Below, piece after piece: positions 17,170 through 24,110 of a DNA stretch of 33,757 nt (position 1 is its first letter; every line of letters begins with the position of its first letter). Below the pieces are notes generated by a model that saw only the letters and a program-made list of their open reading frames with translations, ran no database searches and was not told the origin of the DNA. Origin of the DNA: a virus. The stretch spans positions 1-33,757 of IMG/VR virus record IMGVR_UViG_3300036399_000598; one strand, 5' to 3'. The position numbers and the translations under genes are program-made.

Positions 17170-17424
17170 TTATTCTGCCTGAATCACCGGTTCCGATTTG
17201 CCGGTCACATAATTGATGAACGCCCGGCGGTCCGGTTTCATCAAATGTGGCGATTTTTCCCAATGGTCGCAAAATTGAATCCAAATGGCGTTGAAACGTT
17301 TGGCCAAATACGATTCAGTTTCGGCCGTTTCGGTGTATTGATGGAACGTGTTGACAACCGTCCAAAATTCATGATGGATTTTTGATTGTTCACGTCCGGC
17401 GGCGCGTCGAATTTGTCGATTCAT
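17170..17424 (-). CDS. 84-residue hypothetical protein
   Basis: Basic N-terminus (MNRQIRRAAGREQSK) then aromatic helical segments (HEFWTVVNTFHQY; RFNAIWIQFCDHWE). No recognised family. It is the last small early gene before TerS; 61 nt of non-coding sequence follow it, the only noticeable gap in this stretch, containing an AACAACAACA run. Confidence 0.6.
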   Translation of the reverse strand: MNRQIRRAAGREQSKIHHEFWTVVNTFHQYTETAETESYLAKRFNAIWIQFCDHWEKSPHLMKPDRRAFINYVTGKSEPVIQAE

Positions 17425-17434
17425 GTTTTCAAAT

Positions 17435-17620
17435 TTATGGCAAATCGTCGTTGAAATAATACATCATGTCAATCATGGCCATGGCCCCGGTCAACATTTC
17501 ATTCAGGGCATCAACTCGAATGATGAACATATCGATTCCGGTTGTTTCGTCATCGACCAATTGGGCGATGGCGTTTCGATGAATTTCAATGATGGATTGT
17601 TGGCGTTCAAATTTTGTCAT
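17435..17620 (-). CDS. 61-residue hypothetical protein
   Basis: Small helical protein (MTKFERQQSIIEIHRNAIAQL; MLTGAMAMIDMMYYFNDDLP) with a moderately hydrophobic C-terminal third but no clear membrane helix. Its start overlaps the stop of the 46-residue gene (ATGA). Unknown function. Confidence 0.6.
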   Translation of the reverse strand: MTKFERQQSIIEIHRNAIAQLVDDETTGIDMFIIRVDALNEMLTGAMAMIDMMYYFNDDLP

Positions 17621-17757
17621 TGGTCGAATAGGGTTAAAACGTTCGATTTAGTTTTTTTTTCGGCGTCAATTTTATCTAACAGGTCAATGACCTGGTCTTT
17701 GTGGAAATAAAATTGGCCGCCGTTTACAATCCGTTGTTTCAATTGTTCAATGGTCAT
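17617..17757 (-). CDS. 46-residue hypothetical protein
   Basis: Reads MTIEQLKQRIVNGGQFYFHK then DQVIDLLDKIDAEKKT and SNVLTLFDQ. ATGA overlaps at both ends, with the 78-residue gene before and the 61-residue gene after, make a real coding frame likely despite its length. The DQVIDLLD stretch is encoded over a 15-bp palindrome (17680-17694). Unknown function. Confidence 0.65.
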   Translation of the reverse strand: MTIEQLKQRIVNGGQFYFHKDQVIDLLDKIDAEKKTKSNVLTLFDQ

Positions 17758-17990
17758 GATTGGATGACGGATTTGATTTCATAATTGTAAAAATACGGCG
17801 ACAACCATTGTGGTTTGTCAACCTTCAATTCAACGTATGAATGGCCAATTGTTGGTCCTTTGAGTACGGTCGCCGGTCCGCTTGCGGTCATTACGCGGTC
17901 GCCTGACTTGAGTTTCCAAAATGTTTGGATGTCGATGTGTTCCATGGGTACTTTTTTAATTTTTCCGGATTCAAAAATCAAATATCGCAT
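17754..17990 (-). CDS. 78-residue hypothetical protein, beta-rich
   Basis: Reads MRYLIFESGKIKKVPMEHID, then LKSGDRVMTASGPATVLKGP and a YVELKVDKPQWLSPYF segment. The SGDRVMTASGPATVL pattern suggests a small SH3-like beta barrel, by appearance only. Start overlaps the previous stop as TAATG; stop overlaps the next start as ATGA. Function unknown. Confidence 0.6.
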   Translation of the reverse strand: MRYLIFESGKIKKVPMEHIDIQTFWKLKSGDRVMTASGPATVLKGPTIGHSYVELKVDKPQWLSPYFYNYEIKSVIQS

Positions 17991-18379
17991 TATTGAAAAA
18001 TGGATTGTTGGGCCTTTGTTTGCAGCAAATGGACATGATGTTCGGCCACTTCGCGAATTTGGCGGATGGCGGATTCACGGGCCTTCAATGATTCAATCCA
18101 TTCCATGATTTCGCCAACGGATTCGGCGGTATAATATCCGCGCGATGTGGCAATCAAACCCGGAACCAGGTTGTTCACTCGAATATATTGGATAATTTTC
18201 CGAATCCGGGTGTCTTTGAGTTTGACGCCGTATGTTTTGGCGATGGCGTCAATCATGGCGTCGGCCGTGACGATGTTTTTGATTCCTCGTTTGGTTTGGA
18301 ATCGGTCAACCATCATTGGAATCAACCGGCGTTCAACCTGGTTCAATTCGACGGTGAATTGTTCGAAATTTTTTATCAT
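17990..18379 (-). CDS. Putative winged-helix DNA-binding protein
   Basis: 129 residues. Residues about 50-85 (KLKDTRIRKIIQYIRVNNLV, then PGLIATSRGYYTAES) look like a recognition helix followed by a beta wing, typical of winged-helix domains; the C-terminal half is helical (IMEWIESLKARESAIRQ). The ATG follows a CACAAACAACAACAAC leader shared with other early genes. A regulator of the early-to-late switch is plausible but not demonstrated. Confidence 0.6.
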   Translation of the reverse strand: MIKNFEQFTVELNQVERRLIPMMVDRFQTKRGIKNIVTADAMIDAIAKTYGVKLKDTRIRKIIQYIRVNNLVPGLIATSRGYYTAESVGEIMEWIESLKARESAIRQIREVAEHHVHLLQTKAQQSIFQ

Positions 18380-18401
18380 GTTGTTGTTGTTTGTGGTTTG
18401 A

Positions 18402-18650
18402 TTAGTTGTTTTTGATTTTGCGGTCCAATTCTGCCATCAATCGGTCGCGGCGCTCCAATCGTTCCCAAATTTTTGAATTCCAACGTTTGCGAATGCCTTC
18501 AATCAATTTCAACATGGCTCCGGATGTTCCGGAATAAACCCAAATTAATTTCACCAAATACAAAATTGTTGAAAGGGTTCCCAATGCAATGATGGCAACC
18601 AGGAACAACGGGGCGGTCCAAATGACGGCGATTTTTTCAATTGTTTTCAT
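18402..18650 (-). CDS. 82-residue membrane protein
   Basis: Residues about 6-40 are hydrophobic (IAVIWTAPLFLVAIIALGT, STILYLVKLIWVY), enough for one long or two short membrane helices, followed by a very basic cytoplasmic-type tail (RKRWNSKIWERLERRDR). No family recognised. It overlaps the HTH gene by 14 nt. It may modify host membrane functions or assist lysis, but it is distant from the lysis genes. Confidence 0.6.
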   Translation of the reverse strand: MKTIEKIAVIWTAPLFLVAIIALGTLSTILYLVKLIWVYSGTSGAMLKLIEGIRKRWNSKIWERLERRDRLMAELDRKIKNN

Positions 18651-19128
18651 AATGCTTCAAAAATAGGTCAACGGATTGTTCAATGTTCATGTCTGAATCG
18701 GTTATGAACCGGGCGAATTCTGCCAACATTCGATGTTCGGCGGTCAACAATTGATTTTTGTTTTCTGCCATCCATTTGGAAAAATCCGGATGGAATTGGA
18801 ATCGTTCATAAATGATTTTGACGGGACGTCGTTCCATCATTTCGTTGACGTCACCGAAATGGTCGGATTGGTTCATTGGTTTTGTTCTTTTTGCCGGCCT
18901 GGTCTTTTTTCGGCCATGCCTGGTTGTTTCGTTGACGATGTCTTGAGTTGTAAAACATCCAAATTGATTTTGACGGATTCGGATTCCAACATCATTGAAA
19001 ATTCTCAAATATCGGTAGGCGGTCCGTTCGGTGACGGCCAAATCTTCGGCGATTCGGTGAATTGGAATTTGCCGGTCCTGAAATTCGGCCATCATGGTCA
19101 ACAATCTTTCAAATTTTCCGGTTGTCAT
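18637..19128 (-). CDS. HTH-domain putative transcription regulator
   Basis: 163 residues. The N-terminal 50 residues hold a helix-turn-helix resembling DeoR/HTH_11 types (PIHRIAEDLAVTERTAYRYL, with RIFNDVGIRIRQ as the following beta/helix). A basic linker (RHGRKKTRPAKRTK) leads to an acidic helical C-terminal domain. ATGA overlap with the 157-residue gene. No integrase or repressor partner is present, so a transcription switch within the lytic programme is more likely than a lysogeny repressor. Confidence 0.65.
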   Translation of the reverse strand: MTTGKFERLLTMMAEFQDRQIPIHRIAEDLAVTERTAYRYLRIFNDVGIRIRQNQFGCFTTQDIVNETTRHGRKKTRPAKRTKPMNQSDHFGDVNEMMERRPVKIIYERFQFHPDFSKWMAENKNQLLTAEHRMLAEFARFITDSDMNIEQSVDLFLKHYENN

Positions 19129-19598
19129 TCTTCGCCCTCCATTTGAAATTTCATCCGGTCGGCGTTTCCTCGAATGACCAATTCGTCAAAATCGGTTTGG
19201 TCAATCCATGCCCGGAATGGTTCTTTGCGGTCAAAATTGGCGTTCATCCGTTTCAAATCACTTTCAGATTTGAGAATTGCCGTAAATGCCTCCAATTCGG
19301 TCCAATGATGTTGACGGGTTCCGTCCATCAATTCCATTTTGACAACGTAATGGTCCATTTTGTGAACCATGACCAAAATTTCGGATGTGTTGGTGACTGA
19401 AATTATTCGGGTTTGATAACCGGTTTCGATTGTGGCCAAAAATTCATCCAACTCCGATTCCGTCAAATTCATCATGATGGAAACGAAACGGGGTTGTTGG
19501 TTGGCGTTGATTAGTCGGTCGGTGAATTGTTCGGCGACTTTGAACAATGGCAAATGTTGTTCGATTTCGATTCGCCAAAATTGTTTTTTCTGATTCAT
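19125..19598 (-). CDS. 157-residue hypothetical early protein
   Basis: Start chosen at 19598 (MNQKKQFWRIEIEQHLPLF), right after an ACACAACAACAAC leader; a longer frame to 19676 reads through that leader. A CATATTTG sequence 22 nt above the ATG resembles a -7 box with one mismatch. The protein mixes alpha and beta (TRIISVTNTSEILVMVHKMD, then YVVKMELMDG). Unknown function; it lies between SSB and the HTH regulator. Confidence 0.65.
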   Translation of the reverse strand: MNQKKQFWRIEIEQHLPLFKVAEQFTDRLINANQQPRFVSIMMNLTESELDEFLATIETGYQTRIISVTNTSEILVMVHKMDHYVVKMELMDGTRQHHWTELEAFTAILKSESDLKRMNANFDRKEPFRAWIDQTDFDELVIRGNADRMKFQMEGEE

Positions 19599-19683
19599 GT
19601 TGTTGTTGTGTTTGGTTTGCAAATATGGCCAACGGCCCGGAATGACCGTTGGTTTTTGTTTACGGGTTTTGAACAATTATTCG

Positions 19684-20124
19684 TTAAAACGGCAAATCGT
19701 CGTCAACGGGCGTCAAACTTTCATTTGATTGGGAACCGGCATTGGATGACGCGAATGATTGATTGGCCGCGTCTGTATTGGCTCCGGTTATTTGACCGTT
19801 ATTTGATTGGCCATCGGATTTGGACAACAATTCCACATGTTCGGCCACAACATTGGTGAATCGTTTTTTGGTTCCATCCTGGTCGGTTCGCTCGTTGATG
19901 TTCAACCGGCCTTCGACCATGATTTTGGTTCCTTTGTGAATCCATTTTTCGGCGAAATCCGCGTTTTGTCCCCAATGGACGATGTCAATCCATGTGGTTT
20001 TGTCGGTCCATTCGCCATTGACGCGCGTCCGTTCTTTGACTGCAAGCGAATAATTCACACCGGTTCCATTTGTGGTTCTTTTGGGTTCCTGGCCAACATG
20101 GCCAATGAAAAAAACTTTGTTCAT
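19684..20124 (-). CDS. ssb: Single-stranded DNA-binding protein
   Basis: 146 residues from ATG 20124. The OB fold is clear: MNKVFFIGHVGQEPKRT, VNYSLAVKERTR, TTWIDIVHWGQNADFAEKWI, KGTKIMVEGRLN, FTNVVAEHVELL. A Gln/Asn/Ser-rich flexible linker leads to the acidic tip DDDLPF, the conserved C-terminal tail by which SSBs recruit partners. It protects ssDNA in replication and recombination, and here accompanies the Bet annealing protein and the replication initiator. The stop of the 75-residue gene overlaps the start by ATGA. Confidence 0.95.
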   Translation of the reverse strand: MNKVFFIGHVGQEPKRTTNGTGVNYSLAVKERTRVNGEWTDKTTWIDIVHWGQNADFAEKWIHKGTKIMVEGRLNINERTDQDGTKKRFTNVVAEHVELLSKSDGQSNNGQITGANTDAANQSFASSNAGSQSNESLTPVDDDLPF

Positions 20125-20348
20125 TTTACTAATTGAATTTTTGGGGTTTGCGTTTGAATGATGGATTGTGGTTGGACAATCATTTTGTTTTCGGTCAACC
20201 ATTGTTCAAATGACCAACCATTTGGATGGATGGCCCGTTCGGTTTTTTCGCCTTGGTCATTGGTTGTTGATTCGATGGAACATTCGCGGATGTATTCTCT
20301 TTTGAGCAAAAACAAAATCGCGGTTCCCGGATTGATTGGTTTATTCAT
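20121..20348 (-). CDS. 75-residue hypothetical protein
   Basis: MNKPINPGTAILFLLKREYI..., with GWSFEQWLTENKMIV and a Gln/Thr-rich end. It starts at the base next to the end of the methyltransferase gene and overlaps the SSB start by 4 nt, so it belongs to the replication operon. Unknown function; no membrane segment or motif. Confidence 0.6.
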   Translation of the reverse strand: MNKPINPGTAILFLLKREYIRECSIESTTNDQGEKTERAIHPNGWSFEQWLTENKMIVQPQSIIQTQTPKIQLVK

Positions 20349-21008
20349 TTAAAAAAGTATTAATTGGCTTTTGTATTGCTTAAATCGTTTTTCCTGAGCC
20401 TCGAAATAATCGCGGTCGAGTTCACACGCGTAAAAATCAAAACCCATTTTGTCGGCGGCGATACGCGATGAACCCGAACCCAAATGTGTATCCAAAATTT
20501 TGTCGCCCTCATTCGCGTAATTTTTCAAAAGCCATTTGTATAACTCAATCGGTTTTTGAGTTGGATGAATATTTATTCCAGCCCTTTCAGTTCCTTTCAA
20601 TTTTGGCGCAAATCCGCTTTCGTTTGCTCTTGCATAACGAAAAATTTTCATTTTTGTGTTTGTGCTCACCCATGCCATTTCACCGTCGGACATTTTAAAA
20701 TTGGGTTGCATTTTGTCCCAAATTATCCAACTCATTTTCGGTGTTAAATAATTACAGAAATAATTACCGCCCCAAATAATTTGGTTTTTTGATACTCTAA
20801 AAAGTTCCAAAAAATATGTTTCATTTGGTGGTTCATTGTCCCATGATTTGAATTCACGCAATATCCATCCATGACCTTCAAAATGTTGCCTGTCTGCATT
20901 GATGCCATATGGAGGGTCAACAATTGCCAAATCAAAATATTTGTCCGGATATTTTTTCATGAAATCCATACAATCGGCATTTTCAACCAATGAAATTTTA
21001 TTATTCAT
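20349..21008 (-). CDS. Orphan DNA adenine/cytosine-N4 methyltransferase (class beta)
   Basis: 219 residues. Catalytic DPPY is at 31-34, HPTQKP at 148-153 and the SAM-binding DTHLGSGSS at 173-181; the order (catalytic motif first, SAM motif last) is that of class beta. It methylates an exocyclic amino group in DNA. No cognate restriction endonuclease gene is adjacent, so it probably protects phage DNA from host restriction or marks it for regulation. The gene is notably AT-rich (about 27-32% GC in three 60-bp blocks, against about 45% in the SSB gene), which suggests recent acquisition. The target site cannot be read from the sequence; the genome lacks GATC, so a Dam-type target seems unlikely. 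Confidence 0.9.
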   Translation of the reverse strand: MNNKISLVENADCMDFMKKYPDKYFDLAIVDPPYGINADRQHFEGHGWILREFKSWDNEPPNETYFLELFRVSKNQIIWGGNYFCNYLTPKMSWIIWDKMQPNFKMSDGEMAWVSTNTKMKIFRYARANESGFAPKLKGTERAGINIHPTQKPIELYKWLLKNYANEGDKILDTHLGSGSSRIAADKMGFDFYACELDRDYFEAQEKRFKQYKSQLILF

Positions 21009-21894
21009 ATTGTTGATTTTTAATGTTTTCGACTACGGACCGAAAATCCGTGTTTTGACGTTTGAAAGTTTGAAAAAAATGGTCCATGGTCAATTCGTAA
21101 CAACGGCGCCGGGTGATGTCTGCCAACGTTTGGTTTTGCCTAAATGCCAATTCACCCATTTCGAGCGATTCGCGCAATGAACGGACAACCTTTGCCCGTT
21201 CGCGCGATTCCGGTTTTTCATTTTCAATTTGCGCGGCAATTTGGCCTTTGGCAACCTCCATGATTTTGACTTTGTCGGAATTCTCCAAAACAAAACCCAA
21301 TTGTTCCATGGTCCTGAAAACGTGTTCAATACCTCCGACCGATGGCCAATGGATGGATTTCCCGGCGGCAAAATCGTCCCAACGTTTCAACAAACATTCG
21401 TCAACGAATCCCCAAAACAACATTTTTTTTTCGTCATCCGACGGGTTTGGTTTGGTTGTCATGTCCAACATTTTTTGATTGAATTCAACCAGGGCGGCGC
21501 CGCGTTTTTCACGGTATGCATTGGCGACGGTGGCAAAATAAACGGATGAAAAGTTTTGAAAATGGTTGATTTCGACGTCCAATTGTCCGGCGACTGCCAT
21601 CCGGAACGCCAATTTCATTTCTTCGGGCGTCATCCAACCGAATTCGGATTGAATAAATTCCACTAAAACCATTTTTTGCAATTCTGACGGCAAATTTTCG
21701 CTTTTCAGACCAACCAACGTGAAAATGTACCTCAAAGACATTTTGATTGATTCTTGGTCCGTCAAATTGCGAATTTGGGTGTCTTTTGATGCTTCGACAA
21801 TTTCGCGGCCTCTAAAACTTCGAAATTGCATCGTCGAAATTGGGTTTCGGATTTCGATTTCCGATTGATTGATTTTTTGGATTGTTGTTGTCAT
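21001..21894 (-). CDS. 297-residue replication-module protein of unknown function
   Basis: Mostly helical; motifs LRYIFTLVGLKSENLPSELQ, TPEEMKLAFRMAVAGQLD and FSSVYFATVANAYREKR. It directly follows the replication initiator-like gene, the position of helicase loaders or initiator partners in many phages, but no ATP-binding motif is present, so a DnaC-type loader is not supported. The ATG at 21894 overlaps the initiator gene by 83 nt; the ATG at 21831 (MQFRSFRG) would reduce this to 20 nt. The first codons ATG ACA ACA ACA echo the AAC-rich context of other early starts. Confidence 0.65.
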   Translation of the reverse strand: MTTTIQKINQSEIEIRNPISTMQFRSFRGREIVEASKDTQIRNLTDQESIKMSLRYIFTLVGLKSENLPSELQKMVLVEFIQSEFGWMTPEEMKLAFRMAVAGQLDVEINHFQNFSSVYFATVANAYREKRGAALVEFNQKMLDMTTKPNPSDDEKKMLFWGFVDECLLKRWDDFAAGKSIHWPSVGGIEHVFRTMEQLGFVLENSDKVKIMEVAKGQIAAQIENEKPESRERAKVVRSLRESLEMGELAFRQNQTLADITRRRCYELTMDHFFQTFKRQNTDFRSVVENIKNQQYE

Positions 21895-22627
21895 TTCGTT
21901 TGCGGACTTTCATCCAATTTTTGATTGTGAGAAAAGTTGATTTGTATTTGGTCGCAATGGTCGGAACATTTTCCATCGCCTCCAAAATTTCGGTGATTTC
22001 AATTTTTGAAAATTCGGTCAACAATTGTTCGGCCTGGTCATCGGTCAACGGCAATTTCATTTTCGATACTGCCGGAAAACTTTTTTGAATTTCCAAAACG
22101 ATTGGGTGTGTAGATACACACTCAAAAGAGTGTGTATTTATATTTGAAGATGAAGAAGAAGAAGAAGAGGTTGGAAAAAGGTTTTCGGGGGTGTTAACCT
22201 TTGGGTTAACCTTTGGGTTTTCCTTTTTTTTCAATTTCGGATTTCCGCCCAATTTGCCAATCTCGCGCCATTGTTGGCGTGTACGTTCATCATTGACCAT
22301 TCGTTTTGAAAAATATCGTCCATTTTCGTCCCTCTGAATGATTCCAAATGTGGTGAGTTCAATGAACACTTTTTGGAACGTTTTTGGATTCATTTTGGAC
22401 AACTTTTGGATTCCATTTGCATCCAAAACGACGTCGCCAAAAACCAAAAATCCTGGTTCATCGGACAAATACATGTGGCAAAGAATGTCCATCCAAACGC
22501 CTTTTGTCGCCGGTGAACAAAGATTCAATTTCGGGTCGGTCAACCAATCACCCGGATAAAATTGGAACGATGGCGACCGGTCACGGCCATTTGATTTTGG
22601 TTTGTTGTTGTTTGTCATGTGGTTCAA
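21812..22627 (-). CDS. Replication initiator/replisome organiser-like protein
   Basis: 271 residues. N-terminal winged-helix-like domain about 20-120: FQFYPGDWLTDPKLNLCSP, GVWMDILCHMYL, TTFGIIQRDENGRYFSKRM, then RTRQQWREIGKLGGNPK. This arrangement is seen in phage replication proteins of the DUF1376/DnaD-like group. A low-complexity middle follows (PKVNPKVN, then eight serines), and a helical C-terminal domain (LTEFSKIEITEILEAMENVP) that may load the helicase. No polymerase or helicase gene is visible, so host machinery is presumably recruited. The gene contains an inverted repeat and tandem repeats that could be the origin. The start may be the ATG at 22618 (MTNNNK). Confidence 0.7.
   Translation of the reverse strand: MNHMTNNNKPKSNGRDRSPSFQFYPGDWLTDPKLNLCSPATKGVWMDILCHMYLSDEPGFLVFGDVVLDANGIQKLSKMNPKTFQKVFIELTTFGIIQRDENGRYFSKRMVNDERTRQQWREIGKLGGNPKLKKKENPKVNPKVNTPENLFPTSSSSSSSSNINTHSFECVSTHPIVLEIQKSFPAVSKMKLPLTDDQAEQLLTEFSKIEITEILEAMENVPTIATKYKSTFLTIKNWMKVRKRNDNNNPKNQSIGNRNPKPNFDDAISKF
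22106..22216. other. Candidate replication origin inside the initiator gene
   Basis: Positions 22114-22137 form a perfect 10-bp inverted repeat (ATACACACTC, AAAA loop, GAGTGTGTAT). GTGTGTA occurs three times in alternating orientation (22106-22112, 22115-22121, 22130-22136). An A+T/GAA-repeat tract follows (22137-22170), then two perfect tandem 12-mers GTTAACCTTTGG (22193-22216). Iterons plus an AT-rich tract inside the initiator gene is the arrangement of lambda-type origins. No T-run flanks the stem, so a terminator is unlikely. Confidence 0.4.
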
Positions 22628-23028
22628 TTTTGCAACGTATCAATCAACGCCAAAACGCGGTCATCAACTCGTTTGCGTTTTCCGGCAATTACGTTGTGGA
22701 CAAACGTCAACGAAAATTCCGGATTCTGCCGGCAAAAGTTTTGAAGCGTTCCGAACCGTGTTTTCACGGCCTTTTCAACAAACATTCGTTGGTCGGTGTC
22801 AATACACCAAATACACGGCATCAATTCCGTTTCATGAATGGTTTGTTTTGCCTGGTTCAATATCGATTGGCTCCGGGGCGTTGACATCCGTCCATTGATG
22901 GCCGACGTCATCACATGGTATTTGATTCCGGACGCCTGGCAAAAATTGCGGATTGTTTTGAATTTTCGTTTGATGGCCGTTGATACGTCCAACGGGTCCA
23001 CAAATTGGTTTTCAATCATTGTTTTCAT
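22624..23028 (-). CDS. Small protein with two similar HTH-like halves
   Basis: 134 residues. Residues about 22-63 (KFKTIRNFCQASGIKYHVM, then AINGRMSTPRSQSI) and about 90-130 (RFGTLQNFCRQNPEFSLTF, then VIAGKRKRVDDRVLALI) align with each other: FxTxxNFC, a turn, a second helix and a basic G-R/K segment. This looks like a tandem duplication of a Cro-like helix-turn-helix, giving a built-in dimer. It lies between bet and the initiator gene. A DNA-binding role in early regulation or replication is inferred. It overlaps the initiator start by 4 nt. Confidence 0.6.
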   Translation of the reverse strand: MKTMIENQFVDPLDVSTAIKRKFKTIRNFCQASGIKYHVMTSAINGRMSTPRSQSILNQAKQTIHETELMPCIWCIDTDQRMFVEKAVKTRFGTLQNFCRQNPEFSLTFVHNVIAGKRKRVDDRVLALIDTLQN

Positions 23029-23125
23029 TGCGGTTGTATTTTGATTTTCGATTTCGATGAATTACGGCGTCGATTAGGCCAATTATGCCAACCGTCACCA
23101 ATGCAAATGGAATCCATTCAATCAT
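23012..23125 (-). CDS. 37-residue single-pass membrane microprotein
   Basis: MIEWIPFALVTVGIIGLIDA is a clear membrane helix, followed by a basic, polar tail (VIHRNRKSKYNRNEN). Its start overlaps the bet stop by ATGA and its end overlaps the next start by 17 nt. It fills what would otherwise be a 93-nt gap. Unknown function. Confidence 0.6.
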   Translation of the reverse strand: MIEWIPFALVTVGIIGLIDAVIHRNRKSKYNRNENND

Positions 23126-24057
23126 TTTTCAAATAAGTCAGTTTGAACGCCTCCATTGATTTGTTCCAACCTGGTCATGGCGGCGTCCATCACATCCGGG
23201 TTGGTGTTGTCGATTGTCAATTCCAAAATCATTTCGGTTGTTTCTGCCGTCATGATTTGGTCAATCAAATGTTCGATGGAATTTTCATCGGACGAATTGG
23301 CGGCGCCCGGTGTGGGCGCCTCCAATGCTTTTTTCCGGTCCGTCATTGCGGTTTTGAACACGGGGTTTCCATGATGCTCCGGATGTTTTTTCCAAATGTC
23401 AATCAAATCGGATTTCGATTTCGCGGCCTCAATTTGGGCAATCAACACGTCCACATTGATGACGGGTTTTTGTTCCAATGGTTGTTTGGTCGCCTGGTTG
23501 TTTGTCTGAATGGTTTCGGCCTCCATTGCGTTCAATTCTTCGGCCGTGTACGGCATTCCGCCCAATTCATCCGAAAAACAAAGTCGGAACCCTTGGGCCA
23601 TGGCCACTTTTTTGGTCATGGTCACCGGTTTGTTTTTCCAAAAGTCGGTCAACGTTCCATCGCGACGGGTTCCGAAATATTCCGAAAAATGGACTTCATG
23701 GACAAACGGAAATTGGAAATCCTTCCGGTGAATGGTAATGGTCGCAACCAATGTCGATTCTTTTGGTTTCTGCATGTTCACCGAACCGGTCGTCACAACG
23801 GACCATCCGGCCAAAAGGCCCGAACGTTCCGCGCGTTTGATGTATGTTTCATATCCGACGATGACCGAAAATTTGTCGCCATACTTGTTGGCGTAAATTT
23901 CCCGTTTGAACGGATTCAGTCCGAACCCTTGAGCGATTTCAACGAATTGTTCAAATTCACCTTTGGTCAAATTGTTCGCCATTCCCATGGCGTTCAAATA
24001 CGTTTGGAGTTTGGCCACATCAATTGTGTGGACGCGATTTTTTGCGATTTCGTTCAT
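23122..24057 (-). CDS. bet: Bet/RecT-family single-strand annealing protein
   Basis: 311 residues from ATG 24057, chosen because it directly follows a CAAAACAACAACAAC leader 22 nt below a TATATTTG box; a longer frame to 24120 would read through the promoter. Family features: GLNPFKREIYANKYGDKF, VIVGYETYIKRAERSG, then FWKNKPVTMTKKVAMAQGF and CFSDELGGMPYTAEE, which match the lambda Bet core. It anneals complementary single strands in recombination and replication, acting with SSB. No exonuclease partner is recognisable nearby; the 167-residue protein upstream is a candidate accessory. The C-terminal third is divergent and linker-like. Confidence 0.93.
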   Translation of the reverse strand: MNEIAKNRVHTIDVAKLQTYLNAMGMANNLTKGEFEQFVEIAQGFGLNPFKREIYANKYGDKFSVIVGYETYIKRAERSGLLAGWSVVTTGSVNMQKPKESTLVATITIHRKDFQFPFVHEVHFSEYFGTRRDGTLTDFWKNKPVTMTKKVAMAQGFRLCFSDELGGMPYTAEELNAMEAETIQTNNQATKQPLEQKPVINVDVLIAQIEAAKSKSDLIDIWKKHPEHHGNPVFKTAMTDRKKALEAPTPGAANSSDENSIEHLIDQIMTAETTEMILELTIDNTNPDVMDAAMTRLEQINGGVQTDLFEK

Positions 24058-24079
24058 GTTGTTGTTGTTTTGATTTCTG

Positions 24080-24110
24080 CAAATATACTTCAAAAAATCA
24101 CTTTGCCAAT
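24080..24110 (-). promoter_or_regulatory. Promoter-like element before bet
   Basis: Minus strand TATATTTG (24087-24080) is an exact TAnnTTTG; 19 bases upstream is ATTG (24110-24107), three of four bases of TTTG. It lies 22 nt above the bet ATG, matching the spacing of the promoter at 25758, and over the end of the 167-residue gene. Confidence 0.6.

Noticed and set aside
22114-22137. Inverted repeat as a transcription terminator
   Set aside because: No T-run on either side and it is inside a coding frame; an origin or binding-site role fits better.
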